Source of the DNA: Charina bottae
Taxonomy: Eukaryota; Chordata; Lepidosauria; Squamata; Charinaidae
Assembly (NCBI GenBank): GCA_023362775.1
Contig: JALMGJ010000029.1
Coordinates: 1,702,001 to 1,766,000 of the forward strand
Direction of reading: 5' to 3'
DNA length: 64,000 nucleotides
A model generated the notes under the pieces. That model was given only the letters and a program-made list of their open reading frames with translations. It was not told the DNA's origin and searched no databases. Numbering within the stretch: the first letter of the stretch is position 1; each line of letters begins with the position of its first letter. The position numbers and the translations under genes are program-made. Shown piece by piece: positions 1 through 12,400 of the stretch.

Positions 1-796
1 GATGAGCAGGTGGCAGTCGTGGCCAGGAGGGCCTTTGTGCAGCTTCGTGTTGTGCGCCAGCTACGCCCTTTCCTGGAGCGAGGGGCCCTTCGCATGCCCT
101 GGTCATCTCCCATATAGACTATTGTAATGTGCTCTACATGGGGCTACCCTTGAAGAGTGTCCGGAAGCTTCAACTGGTCCAGAATGCAGCCGCGCGGGCG
201 ATTTTGGGTGCTTCAAGATCAGCACACATAACACCTCTGCTCTGCAAGCTACATTGGGTGCCAGTTTGCTTCTGGATTCAATTCAAGGTGTTGGATATTA
301 CCTTTAAAGCCCTACATGGCATAGGACCAGGATACCTGAGGGACCGTCTCATCCCCATCACATCAACCCGTCCCACCCGGTCATGCAGAGAGGGCATGCT
401 ACGAGCCCTGTCTATAAGAGAATTCCATCTGACAGGGTCCAGGAGGCGTGCCTTCTCTGCAGTAGCCCCTGCCCTCTGGAACACTCTCCCCCCTGACATA
501 AGATCGGCCCCCTCTCTCCTGGACTTTAGAAAAAACTTAAAAGACCTGGTTGTGTCATCATGCTTGGGGTGGGGTGGGGAACAGCCAGTCTTGGGGTTGG
601 CTGGTTCCTTAGGTTTCTCTTGTCCAGCCCGACCAGCTCTTGGGATAAGATCTACCATTCTTTGGATCTGATTGTAACTATGTATTTTATGATTATTGAT
701 ATTATTTATGGTTTTTATTGATTTTAAATTATTTTATTGTGAACCGCCTAGGGTCCCTCCTTTGGAGGGAGATGGGTGGGATATAAGTATGATTGA

Positions 797-835
<39 letters not shown>

Positions 836-836
836 A
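1..836 (+). mobile_element. L2-clade LINE, 3' part, cut by window edge
   Basis: This is the 3' third of an L2 non-LTR retrotransposon; the 5' part lies outside the window. An open frame at 129-671 encodes the conserved region after the reverse transcriptase, including LQLVQNAAARAIL, HITPLL, LHWVPVCF and FKALHGIGPGYLRDRL. The same block recurs in L2 copies near 46.8, 49.7 and 54.9 kb. The 3' UTR carries the hairpin-like signature GAACCGCCTAGGGTCC...GGAGATGGGTGG and ends in an (AAAT)n tail at about 799-836. A frame break lies just upstream of 129, because the preceding bases read [11 protein letters not shown] in another frame. It is a non-functional, 5'-incomplete copy. The clade call rests on the RT seen in the longer copies. 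Confidence 0.85.
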
Positions 837-3735
837 TATCCAGATTTGTTAACAGAAGTACAGCATGTATTAAACCGTTATATTTTTGGATTATACTTGG
901 ATTGTTTTAACTTATGTTGTACTGGTCTTGGTCCATAATAAAGAAAGATGATAATGAAACCTTGACAAACAGGCTTGGTAGGACATTCCAGAAACTAAAA
1001 TGGGTTGTTTATCATACTTCACTTTTCTGCGCAAGGACTCAAGGCAGCCGACAATGTGAAAAAGCAACAACAACAGCGAAAGTTAAAACGAATTAAAATT
1101 AAGACCACACTAGGTTAACCAACACCTGCCAACTCAGGCTTGAGCTCTTAAAAGGTTCATGCAGAGAAGGACAAAGCAAACTGGTTTTGTTGCCTTCTGC
1201 AGAGCTCACCACCTTTCGACCCCCCCTTTTGCCCCGAAATTAGGAATACAAGCCAATACTTTGCATGGCTTTAAAACCTGTGTCCTTCTGTAGGATTCCT
1301 GATGCTTTTGATTCCCGCAGTATCTCTATACTAATCTTCTTTATGGTTTTAAAGGATCTATTCTACATTATAATTAGATAAGATCCCTTTAAGTCAGGCT
1401 TATCATCCTCCTCATCCCCGGATAGAGGGCTGATGCTGCAGAGCTGAAACTGTATTTAGTTTATATCTTGTTTTTTCCCCCTAATTTGCCATTAAACTGT
1501 TTTATGTATATGTGGAAGTATAACAGCTACTTATGATGCCATATAATAATTTATTAATTCGGATTAATTGTATCCCTTTTTCCTTTTGGTAAAATTCCAC
1601 AGGAGAAATTGATTAATGTTTTCTAACATTCTTATGCAGTTTCTCCCACGGTGTTACCTTCATTCCAAAACACGGAAGGTGACTGAGGGAGAGAAACAGT
1701 ATTTTTGGAAATCCAAGAGAAACAATACATCATGCTCATTCCACTTAATTAAATCAGTTTCCAGTTTTTTTAAAAAAAACTCCATTTAATTTTACAGTCA
1801 AAGACTCATTATAAAATACAAATTAAATGGTTCAGCAAAAATTAATACAGAGGTAGGTAAAAAAGTAAAGCAAGGAAATTGATATTAAACGGATAGGAGC
1901 AGTCATAGTAAAAACAATTCAGAATAAGTGAAACCTGAAACTAAGTCAGTTTCAGAAATGGTGGCAAAAGAACATTTTAATTGTGTAAAAAAGAAAGTAC
2001 TGTGTGTGTGTGTGAGAAAGAATATAAAATTTGTTATAATTTTTTGCTCTGAGAATACTTTACTTCTGAAAAATAAATGTCCACTTACTATATATATATA
2101 TATATATATATATTGGTGTCTACAATTCCAATCATCATATTGTTGGCTGTTGGTTTTTTATAGTAGGTTTAATACCAAATATTTAAAGTTTTGTACAATG
2201 TGATAATGAAATTTTACAAAGGTGACCTATTACGAATAGAGGGACAAATCAGTGTTTTTCCTTCCTAAGTAGTCCAAACATAGAACACGGAGGGTCTAGA
2301 ATTAGAAAAGTCTATTTACTTTACACTTTGGAAAGGTATATAACTATCACTTAGGTGATGAATATTTCACCGCAGGAGCGTGCTGACGCTGTTTTCTACC
2401 TCTGCTGCCAAATCTCCCTAAGAAATTGCTTGGTGTTCCTGGAAAGGAGGGATGAAACTTCTGTTGGCGGAGGGACAGGCAGGCAGCTCAGGGCAATTAT
2501 GGGCAGCCTTGCGGCTGGACAAAGGCAGATTTAATAGATCAAAGAATCTATCCACTACTCCGCAGGTATGATCACTAGAGGCAGTCATGGTGCCCCGTCT
2601 GGTTCAGGGCAGTTTTATGCTTACACTCTTTTTTTTCTTCCTTTTTTGCAAAGTGTAGAAGTTCAGATCTAACCTAAATCGTTTTTCTACTCAAGGAGAT
2701 TTTGCATTTTAATTTGGTAACTCCATTTTATTTTGTGGCCCAAAGTTTCCTTCTAGTGAAGTTTGACTCCTGTAGTTTTCTTGGCAACAATATGAAGTGG
2801 TTGGCCTCTGCCTTCTTTTTTCGGGGTGTGTGTGTGTGTGTGAGAGAGAGAGTTTGAGACAAACATTTCAAACCTACTTTGTGCTTTACCACTGATTTCC
2901 ACCACCCCCTCCCCCTGCATCTATTGCATTCCTTCTCATATTTCTTGGGGCAAAATATGGATGTATCCGCCCTGGAAGAGTCCCTTCTTCACTTGCTGTA
3001 GGGTGCCCAAGGACGGTTGGATTAGCATGCAGGGGGCTCACGTGAGACACAGATCCGTTTTGGTTGGATTTGATTTGAAATAGGTTTCAGTACTTTAAAT
3101 GGGTGGGTTGTTATTATAGATATTCTCTGTTCCAAACCTCATACAGAGGAATAGCTTGGAGTATATATGTAAGAAACGACAGGGATGGACACGTGGGCAT
3201 CATTGAGACAAAAACGGCTTCTTTCCCTTGGCAGTTCTAGTATCCTGACCTCTCTCAGCAATATCCCAGCTTGTCCCCTAGAACTTAATAAGAGATATCA
3301 GGTTTGTTCCTAGCTGCACAGTCTCAGTTTTGTATTTCCTGAATGGAAGAACTCTCTCAAGTCAAACTCAGCTGGTGACTTCATGGACAGATGCGCACAC
3401 ACACCACTTTTTTGTAAGGGGATGGAAGTCATTTGCGGTTGCCTTCTTGCAGGAAATTTTGTGTTTGCAACTTCCCAGTCTGGCCTACAGGCTGGGAATT
3501 TCCTAGTGGTCTCCTCTCCAAGTACTAGCTTGGCCTGACCTTGCTTAGGTTGCGCGCCCAGAGCCACATCAAGACAGGCTTTACAGTAGACTAGAAGTTA
3601 TAGTTTCCTCCACTTTTCTTTCCTAAATAGAACGATGTACCTTTTCCACTAATAACTCAAATAAGAGCTTGCAGGAGTAATTAATTAACACATTTTTTCC
3701 TGTAAAAGCAAATGAACAATTAGTCAGAAAAATAT
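837..3735. other. No gene seen; AT-rich unique sequence
   Basis: About 2.9 kb of AT-rich sequence with no recognisable coding region, RNA gene or mobile element. It contains a (TA)n run near 2090-2113 and a (GT)n/(GA)n run near 2826-2850. The short open frames here show no domain or composition bias. Confidence 0.6.
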
Positions 3736-3805
3736 TATTTATTTATTTGTTTGTTTGTTTGTTTATCGTATTTTTCCACCGCCCATCTCGTAACGACTCT
3801 TATTT
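3736..3805 (-). mobile_element. L2 LINE 3'-tail fragment
   Basis: A short reverse-strand remnant: a TTTA/TTTG-rich tail followed by CACCGCCCATCTCG. This is the inverted form of the L2 3' end seen at full-length-like copies in this window. No coding part remains. Confidence 0.6.
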
Positions 3806-4565
3806 ATTGCCAGGATTAGACTCTATCTCCCATCTTTTTTGCAAAAGATGAGAAAAGAAACGTAATACGGTGACAGGCAACAATATCAAATACATCTCAA
3901 AATAAATACCACATTATTTGAAATACGCTGCAAAGCATCTTTCCTTTCCTTCAAATACACTAGTTAATGTTATACAGAGCCTTGCTTCTTTCTGGGATAA
4001 ATGGCATACAAATATTTTTCAGCTGGACACGAAAGTCTACTTTTCCCACTTGGTTTTTTCAAGGTGCGGTTGTGGTTGTTTCCATCTCATTAGCATAAGC
4101 CTCCCTGCTGTTTGCTTTGGGACTGGACTTGCTTTTTCTCTCTGGACTTAGGGGCACGGGATTATGTAAAAGACTGCCGTGTAGGTTCATTAGCAATAAT
4201 TGGTATTACGCACTTTGTTTATTAAGTTATTATTCCTCATTGATGTTGTCATGCCCAAGCGCTTCTACTCAATAGTAAAGGGTGGAAAATGCACATTGCA
4301 GTAACTTCCTAGGTGGTGGCGGCCAGACATGGGGTCTAGAGCAAATTAGGCCCCCGCCCCGAAACAATGTGGTTGAAAGAAAATAAGGAAAAATTCAACC
4401 ACATTTTCTTTCTCTAGTCTCGTTTAATGATTTCCAGATCACTATAAACCGGTTACCAGCAGCATTACCGATCCCCTGCATGAGAAGCATTGTCATCCAT
4501 GTAGAAAGTAATCAGTGCCTTGTTCCTCAGCCCAGACACACAAAAGCAGAGGCATACATGGGCAA
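3806..4565. other. No gene seen
   Basis: Unique AT-rich sequence. A 10-bp-class hairpin (ATCTTTT...AAAAGAT) sits near 3831-3850. Nothing else is recognisable. Confidence 0.5.
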
Positions 4566-4645
4566 TACTTATTTATTTATTATTTATTTAAATTTGTATC
4601 ACCGCCCATCTCCTCTATACCAGGGAACTTTGGGCGGTTATGATC
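4566..4645 (-). mobile_element. L2 LINE 3'-tail fragment
   Basis: An inverted L2 3' end: (TTTA)n followed by ATCACCGCCCATCTCC and GGGAACTTTGGGCGG. It is only the terminal UTR segment. The 720 bases that follow, up to 5365, hold no recognisable gene. Confidence 0.65.
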
Positions 4646-5376
4646 CTTCCCATCCTAGGAACGGTTGTCCTGCGCATAGAGCGCCTGTTAAAAGCAAAAA
4701 CCTCTTCCCAATGCGCATTCGGAATAACGACCTGACCTTGTTGGGTGAACCCAGGCCCCCACGGTCCTGGGAGAAGGAGGATGGCCCATAAGGACAGAAG
4801 TCGTCATTTCATCCTATCACTTTGCTCCGCCATGCTCAAAGTTGTAAGTGGGCAAGGCATGTGCTCAGCTGTTTGCTTCGGACGATCACAAAGGACGGTT
4901 TTCTTCTTCCATCGAGTCCTGAAGACCTGCCAAGGCTGATCTTTGCAAGTTATTCAGGAAGCATTTATGACCAAAAAGCAAGGTGAAATAAGTTTTAAAC
5001 AAACAGATCACTCCTGGTGGGTATCCCTAGGCAGTAACTACGCAACTGACGTTATGTTGGCTGCCCCAGCTCTTCATGCACATTGTTGTAACATAAAAGC
5101 AGAACTAGCATCTGCAGGAGTTCAGGAACAGGGTGGGAAAATTACCTTTTAAAAGGGGGGTGGCTAAATGATGCATTTCCCAATCACTTCACTGGGAAGC
5201 TTAAACCCCTTAGATTTGTGGGGCAGTTGCCCAAGTGCTGATTAATACAGTCAGATGACTTTGTTTTTATAGAGGACCAAACTGTCATATTGAAAAAAAG
5301 GTTCCACTAGATGACCCTCAAATTTTAAAAACACGAATAAATAAACTGATTTAGGCCAGTCTCTCTTATTGACATT

Positions 5377-6659
5377 TTTTGTTGTTTATTCGTTCAGTCG
5401 CTTCCGACTCTTCGTGACTTCATGGGCCAGCCCACGCCAGAGCTTCCTGTCAGCTGTCACCATCCCCAGCTCCCCCATGGTTGAGTCCGTCACCTCCAGA
5501 ATATCATCCATCCATCTTGCCCTTGGTCGGCCCCTTTTCCTTTTGCCTTCCACTTTCCCTAGCATCAGCTTCTTCTCCAGGGTATCCTGTCTTCTCATTA
5601 TGTGGCCAAAGTACTTCAGTTTTGCCTTTAATATCATTCCCTCAAGTGAGCAGTCTGGCTTTATTTCCTGGAGTATGGACTGGTTTGATCTTCTTGCAGT
5701 CCAAGGCACTCTTAGAATTTTCCTCCAACACCACAGTTCAAAAGCATCTATCTTCCTTCGCTCAGCCTTCCTTATGGTCCAGTTCTCACAGCCATAGGTT
5801 ACTACAGGGAATACCATTGCTTTAACTATGCGGACCTTTGTTGTCAGTGTGATGTCTCTGCTCTTAACTATTTTATCAAGATTTGCCATTGCTCTCCTCC
5901 CAAGAAGTAGACGTCTTCTGATTTCCTGGCTGCAGTCAGCGTCTGCAGTAATCTTTGCGCCTAGAAATACAAAGTCTGTCACTGCCTCAACTTTTTCTCC
6001 CTCTATCATCTGCATATCTGAGATTGTTAATGTTTCTTCCAGCGATTTTAACTCCAGCCTTGGATTCATCAAGCCCAGCACGTCGCATGATGTGTTCTGC
6101 GTACAGGTTGAATAGGTAGGGTGAGAGTATACAACCCTGCCGTACTCCTTTCCCAATCTTAAACCAGTCCGTTGTTCCGTGCTCTGTCTTACCGTTGCTA
6201 CTTGGTCGTTATACAGATTCCTCAGGAGGAAGACAAGATGACTTGGTATCCCCATACCACCAAGAACTTGCCACAATTTGTTATGATCCACACAGTCAAA
6301 GGCTTTAGAACAGTCAATAAAACAGAAATAAATGTTTTTCTGAAACTCCCTGGCTTTCTCCATTATCCAGCGGATATTGGCAATTTGGTCTCTAGTTCCT
6401 CTGCCTTTTCTAAACCCAGCTTGTACATCTGGCAATTCTCGCTCCATGAATTGCTGGAGTCTACCTTGCAAGATCTTGAGCATTACCTTACTGGCATGTG
6501 AAATAAGTGCCACTGTTCGATAGTTTGAACATTCTTTAGTGCTTCCCTTTTTTGGTATGGGGATATAAGTTGATTTTTTCCAATCTGATGGCCATTCTTG
6601 TGTTTTCCAAATTTGCTGGCATATGGCATGCATCACCTTGACAGCATCATCTTGCAAGA
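5377..6659 (-). mobile_element. RTE-BovB LINE, 5'-truncated, with target-site duplication
   Basis: A BovB-type RTE retrotransposon inserted on the minus strand. It is flanked by an 11-bp direct repeat TTATTGACATT (5366-5376 and 6660-6670). A 427-codon open frame covers 6669-5386. It starts inside the RT (ICQQIWKTQEWPSDWKKS, NYRTVALISHASKVMLKI, FIDCSKAFDCVDHNKLW) and runs to the C-terminal LINE domain (VVTYGCENWTIRKAERRKID, KRGRPRARWMDDILEV). A one-base deletion near 6178 shifts the frame, so the catalytic YADD (6005-6016) is present only in another frame. An internal deletion just after it restores the original frame. The endonuclease is absent. It belongs to a different subfamily from the copies at 26.8 and 60.5 kb. 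Confidence 0.93.
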
Positions 6660-6725
6660 TTATTGACATTAGGCAGCCTTAAAGTAATTTCAAAGCAGAA
6701 TGCAACCCAAAAGCCCACCCAGATT

Positions 6726-6970
6726 GCAGCACCTAGCTGACCGTGGTTAATCCTATAGAACAAACTGGGTCAGACCTGGTTAGTAATTGGATGGGAGGCC
6801 ATCCGGAAATCCCAGAATTCATAGGGTATACTTGGGGAGTTGAAAAACCATCCTAGGAGAAGGCAAGGGAAACCCCATCCATTTTGTTACCAAGAAAGTC
6901 CAAGGTGGCACAGAGGAGGCTTTCCTTTTGAGGCATCCTTGAGTGTATAAGCTACGTCTAGTTCTGGTTT
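6726..6970 (+). mobile_element. 5S rRNA-derived SINE
   Basis: The core reads GGGTCAGACCTGGTTAGTAA, then TTGGATGGGAGGCC. This matches the 3' half of vertebrate 5S rRNA with its internal promoter box C, degraded at several positions. The following segment (GAGAAGGCAAGGGAAACCCC...CCAAGAAAG) resembles a motif shared with the BovB 5' region at 60.64 kb and with the tRNA-derived SINEs. It is therefore a SINE and not a working 5S gene. The 5' half is more diverged. Confidence 0.7.
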
Positions 6971-8314
6971 GGGGGAAAGGAGCATTGTCCGCAACCAGCT
7001 GCATTAGACACCTTATTCAAAGTGTAGAACAACAGGCCTTAATTCCCCTGTTTAGCCTTTCGTAACTCAGTGCCGTTCAGATAAGCTCCCAGGATCCCCA
7101 ATCGTCTTGCTCACTGAGGATTCTGGGAATTGTAGTCCTAACAGAACAGGGGCACCAACTTCTCCCAGACAAATGCTAGCTCTTATCTTATCTTTATGAA
7201 ATGACGGGGGAGGTCTCGGGTCGGGTACCAGGGAACCAACCAGCTGCAGGGCATCTTCTAAAACTGCTCTGTGTGACTTCTGCGGTCTTGGCAGCCTTGG
7301 ACTGAAACAGGATCAGAGCTCCGTTAGCATAAGGAATATATTATTTCTCCCTCCTATAGAAGGTGCCTTTAGGTCAGGGTTAAAAATGTTGCCAGGCCAG
7401 GGAAGGGAAGCTCCCACTCCAGCTTTGACACGAGGTTGGATAAATAGAGGAATACCGTTTCCAGGACGGCCAGATCTTTAACCTTCATAACCTTCATTAG
7501 CACAAATATTTGCTCAGAAGGTTATAAATGTGACTTTTCAATGTCTGCTATTGTGTTATTTGCAAGCCCAACAGGCTGTTCGTGTAAAATGGAAGCACTG
7601 CTTTTTATAGCCTTGCAACAGAGTGTAGAACTTGTGCAAGCAAACCTTTTAGAAAAGGGCTTTAGTATAATGGCTTGCACCGTCATCGAAAGTGTCCCTC
7701 TTTGTGCCTGGCTTTGGATGTGTGGTAAAAAGGAGCACGGATTTCTCTCTGTGGAGCCCTTGGGATCTGCGACCTAACTTCAAAAACTTGAATTTTTTAA
7801 CCGTGGCTCATGAGAAGTCCCCAGAGGCCTGAATTTGTGGGGTTTTGCCTAGATATGTCCTGGCCTACCAGCTTTCGTGCAAGTATAGGTAGTCTTAAAG
7901 GTAAAAAACTAATTTTTATGGAAATGATTTCTTTTGGCAGGGTTCAGGTGTGTGCGTGCCTGTGTGCATTTATATAATCATAAAGAAATTGTGCCTGGTA
8001 AGTTTGTTCTAATCTGCCACCAGAGGCACAGGGAACTGGTGTTGGACTGTTTTCGCTTGAAAAAAGAAACTTGCCACGCAAACAATAGAGCTTATTTTAC
8101 ATAACGCCCTCCTCGTTTACTTAATTAGCAATGTACTTTTGTGCTAGAATCGCCAGAACTTCTGCCGCATTAAAGCATCCCGGACTACTGGCCTCTGCTT
8201 GCCCATTCCCAGCAAGGGGAGCCCACCACCTCCCTGGTTAACTGGCTTCTCTATGAAACAGTTAGAAGGTTTTTCCCCTAACACTAATTCAGAATCTGCC
8301 TTCCTGTAATTTGA
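6971..8314. other. No gene seen
   Basis: Unique sequence with no supported coding region. Open frames of 61-78 codons here show no recognisable domain. Confidence 0.5.
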
Positions 8315-8840
8315 ATCCTTGATGTCGTGGAATGTCAGAGTTGGAAAGGAACTCGGAGATCACCTACCCCAACTTCTGCCCAGCACAGGAATCCACTGCT
8401 ACAGCATCCCCAACAGATGCCATCCAGCCTCTGTTTACATGCCTCTACTAAAGTAGACTCCGACAACTCCAGAGCATCCTGTTCCGTTGTTGAACAGCGC
8501 CAGCCTCTACTTCCTTGGCATTAAGGCCCAATGTTCTCTGGCCTGTCTTTTGGAACAACGCTGGACAATTCTGCCCTGTCTTCTGCAGGACACCCCTCAG
8601 ACCCTTGAACAGAGCTGTGAGGTCTCCCTGCAATCTTCTCATCTCCAGGCTACACATACCAAAGCAGGGCCTCCAACATTTGCTCATTAGTTTTTCCTTC
8701 CAGGCCTCTTCCCATCTTGGTTGCTCTCCTTTGGACAACTCCAGCTTGTCAGCACCCTTCCTATAATGCATGCCCAGGACTGGACACAAGATTATTTCAT
8801 GTCTTGCACTCTGGAATTACATAGAATGGGACTATTTCTT
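8315..8840 (-). mobile_element. CR1 LINE 3' fragment
   Basis: This is the non-coding-looking 3' end of a CR1 element read in inverse: a CAGAGTTGGAAAGGAACTCG block, then CAGCCTCTGTTTACATGCC, TCTGTTCC-like text around TGAACAGC, and later CTCCAGCTTGTCAGCACCC and CCAGGACTGGACACA. These are the well-known blocks of amniote CR1 3' ends. The order is kept, but sequence in the middle (about 8500-8580) is diverged or deleted. It is old and non-functional. Confidence 0.8.
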
Positions 8841-9060
8841 GATTTATTATTATTTTTTATTTTGCCATTTTTATTGTGTACCCCAGTCAGAAGACTCTGA
8901 GTGGCTTATACTTAATCAGGGTTGAAGTCTCAGTGAAATAAAACAGTCTTCAATGACCTTCTAAGCTCACTGCAAGAGGAAGCTATATCAAATCTATACC
9001 ATAGATTTTGTCCTAAATGAAGTAGCAGCAGACGTTACCACTGGATTAACATCTATAATA

Positions 9061-9125
9061 TAAGTAAGGTAAGGTTTCCCCTTCCAGTCGTATCCGGCTC
9101 TAGGGGGCGGCACTCATCAATATAG
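9061..9125 (+). repeat. Short interspersed-repeat fragment
   Basis: AAGGTAAGGTTTCCCC, CAGTCGTATCCGGCTC and TAGGGGGCGGCACTCATC are blocks I associate with a common reptile LINE/SINE fragment. It is too short to classify. Confidence 0.4.
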
Positions 9126-9351
9126 TTCATCCGTATTCAAATATCTCTTGAAACAGACAGGTTACCCTCACTGTTAAGGAGTTTGGGGGACAGAAAAGAA
9201 AAGACAGCCTTTTATTAGATTTACTAGATTTCTCCAGGAGTTCAAGATGGTTTAATGAGGATATCCCTTTATATAATCCCAACAAAACATAGATGCCTAC
9301 GGTGGGCAATGGGTTGGACTAGATGTTCTCAAAGGCCCCTAACCATGAACG

Positions 9352-9477
9352 TTGGGCTGGATTGAGAGAGCGGCTGGCTCAAGGTCACCCAGCGAGCTGC
9401 TTTGGCAGAAGGTGGACTTGAACCCGGGTCTCCTGGGGCCAATCCAGCACCTTCACTGCTACACCAGACTGGCTGCT
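9352..9477 (-). mobile_element. tRNA-derived SINE fragment
   Basis: On the reverse strand this starts with a CCAGTCTGGTGTAGCAG A-box-like head. It continues to an intact-looking B box (GGGTTCAAGTCC) and the GGGTGACCTTGAGCC block shared with the SINE copies at 57.1 and 58.1 kb. The 3' part is missing. Confidence 0.7.
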
Positions 9478-12400
9478 TTCGGATGAATCTAGAAACAAAT
9501 GCAAGGAGGCTGATTTTAGTTTGCAGGGTGATTAATATGGAAGTGGAAACTTTTGAAGTTATTTGTGGGAAATCCAGTGACTGCTTAGAGATGCGTGAAA
9601 TATTTTTTGCTTCATCATCTTCATCTGTCTTCCCTCACTACATGATCAAGCATTTTTTTATTTTAATCATGCACAAGATGATGCATACACCTAGTTATAT
9701 CTTCATTTTCCCAGTGGCAATTTTGCCAATGAATGAGCCTCCTTTGTTTCCTTGCATCAAGAGATACATTTTCTTTAAAGCTCAGAGAGAGAAAGGTACC
9801 GACTGAAAGAGGTCTACAGGCTATTAGCTCATTGCACAGGGTTCCCTGTAATTCCAGAGGACAGGAATATAGCCATTCCATGTAAATATGGTAAATCTGT
9901 CCAGATTAATTAGCCAAGTATTTGGGCATAAAAGTCGCACTGTTAAAACAGCATCAAAATTATTGGCTTTGATTTCAAAGTCGTAATCCTGAACAGTAGT
10001 TCTGCACGTTAATCTTGCAAATAGTAGCATTCCATTCATAGACTGTTAAAGCGTTTCACATGACAGAGGACATCACTCTTTAGGAAATATGAATAAATTA
10101 AAAACAAAATGTATTTAATCTGTTAAAAAGCTTTAGTCCAAATGCAAGTCTTCTAGATAAATTACAAACATTTGGATGCTTTAATTGCTTTAAATACAGC
10201 CATGGTGCCCAGTAAATTAAACTTCCACATTGAAAACATTTGCCAAAAGATGAGGAAGTGCTGTGGTCCTATGCCTCGTCTTGGCCTTTTCCTGCTATGT
10301 GGCAACCCAGAGTCCAAGAGAAAGAGATGACTCAGGGCACGTCCTTTGTGCCTGCTGGGGATTCTTTCGGGAAGCTGCACCTTTCCCTGGGGTTGAATGG
10401 CATCCCAGGAGAAGATGTATTTGACTTACGGAGGGGCCAAGGGGTGCGAAGTGCACACCCGTGTGTGCTCTGAGTCGTGTTTTTCTCTTCAAACCCAGAT
10501 CCCTGCCCAGCCCTGTCTGTATCCAGAAATACAAGTTAAACGAATGAATAGAAAATCAGAAATCTTGCTTATACTGTGTCAAATTATATTTAGATGTTTA
10601 AAAAACGTTCATCTGTGCCTTTGGCTACTGTTCAGATACAATCGTATTTATATCAGGAACCATGATTTACCTGAGGCATATTTTTCCTCTAAATTTATGA
10701 AGGAATATTTTCAGAAGACTAGCTTTGCACATTCTGAAATTACCACTGCTTTCAGAAGAATCAACTGTCTGTATTTTTCTGGGTGAACCCCTGCTCAGGG
10801 CAGGCATCTTATCCGATTGCCCTGAGCGGCAAAATTACCTTATTCCTCCATTGCAGGTGGTGGTGGTGGTGGTAATAGAGGAAGCAGAATTGCTTTCCAA
10901 GTACAGAGTTTGCTCTGGCACAGCAACCTCATGGGGCTGTAAATCTGATCCAGAATAATAGCTGGCATGGATATTGCTTCGGGAAGCCCACTTTCGTATC
11001 CCAAAAATGGTGGTCCCAACAGGTGATGATCTGGATATAGCCAGGAAGAAATTTGGCAAGGAGACTGTAGCTCTAACACAGTAAAGCTACAATAAATACA
11101 ATAGTAATGCTGCAAATGCATACTTTTCCACAGGAGATGTAAGATACAGCTCATAGAATCTGACAAATTTTAACCTGCAGCACTTGGTGTTTGACAGAGG
11201 AGCTGATTAGCAACCTTAATGGTGACATCTTCCCCTCCCAAAATGCTGGTCCATTTTAATGCAGGGTCTCAAACTAAATTCTCACAGGTGCCACACAAGG
11301 GAAAGTCTCTTAGGCCAAGGACCACAACCGCAAAGTCTTTTCATATGTCAGAAGACTCTACAAGTCCAATGCAGAAAATGAGGAGCATTGCCATGGGCTG
11401 TTAAACATAGATTTCTTTCACAACAACAGTGATACTGTACTGCAAAATGGAGCTACATGCAAACGGAGCTGGCGGTGGTTTTTGTTAACTTGAACACCAA
11501 TATTTGGTTTTGCTACCAAGCAGATACGTAATAGTTTTTCAAGTTCATCGGTAAGATGATAGAATCCATGAAACCATTGCACTCAGGTGCCCAAGTGCTG
11601 TTTTTCCTTTTCTTCTCTCTCCTTGCTGAATGGAGGGATATTCCTTCCTTTGCTCTGCTCCTGGTTCGCGTTCCCTTCTCGGTCCGTCTGTGCCTATCTG
11701 AGTCCCTCCTCTAAGCAGATAGATCTTTCTCCCACTCCTTGCCCAGGCAGGGAGATGCTTGCAGAGGGGCAGCCGGACCTCCTCCTTCCCACTCTCCCAG
11801 CCCACCGTCCCTGCCCGAACTGCTGCTCTCCAGTCCCTGCCCAGAAGCAGCGACTGCTACGGAGGACGGGACTGGGCAGGGGTCCCGGAGCCCAGAGCGG
11901 CTCAGTGCAACAGTCTTGGGGGCACCAGCTGAGTGGCCCCACCAACCTGCCACTGGCTGCTGCCCGGAGACCCACCAGCTCAGCCCAGGATGAGCTGCCA
12001 CGCTGCTGCTTTTCCTGGTGGGCTTTGCATGCCTGGATCCCGTGGGGAATGACTCGGGGGGGGGGGGGGTGACATGCAGCCTGTGGGCCATGAGGGTGAG
12101 ACCCCTGTTTCAGAGCATCTGCAAGGCTACTAAATTATAGAAAGATGTTACTTGAAATGGGAAGTACTGATATCAAAGAATGGCTTATTATAAGGTATAG
12201 GTATTGACGAAGCCAACTTACACTAGTTCAGATCTTACACCTTTATGCAATCTTTGAAATACTCCCTGCTCTTTCAGATTCATCCTCAGATCTTCTTAGT
12301 GAGCGGCTGAGTACTACTGCAACCAACTGAAACTGTGCCATTGGCTAATAGTCTTTAGGCCAGGTGCCTGCTTTGCTTTCCTCTGTATGAATCAGTGGTC

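Noticed and set aside
6726..6815. A 5S rRNA gene
   Set aside because: Only the 3' half resembles 5S, with several mismatches in the promoter region, and a SINE body follows.
11587..12072. 161-codon open frame in a GC-rich patch as a gene
   Set aside because: Long frames occur on both strands at once, there is no domain, no splice context, and a homopolymer run at the end; composition explains it.
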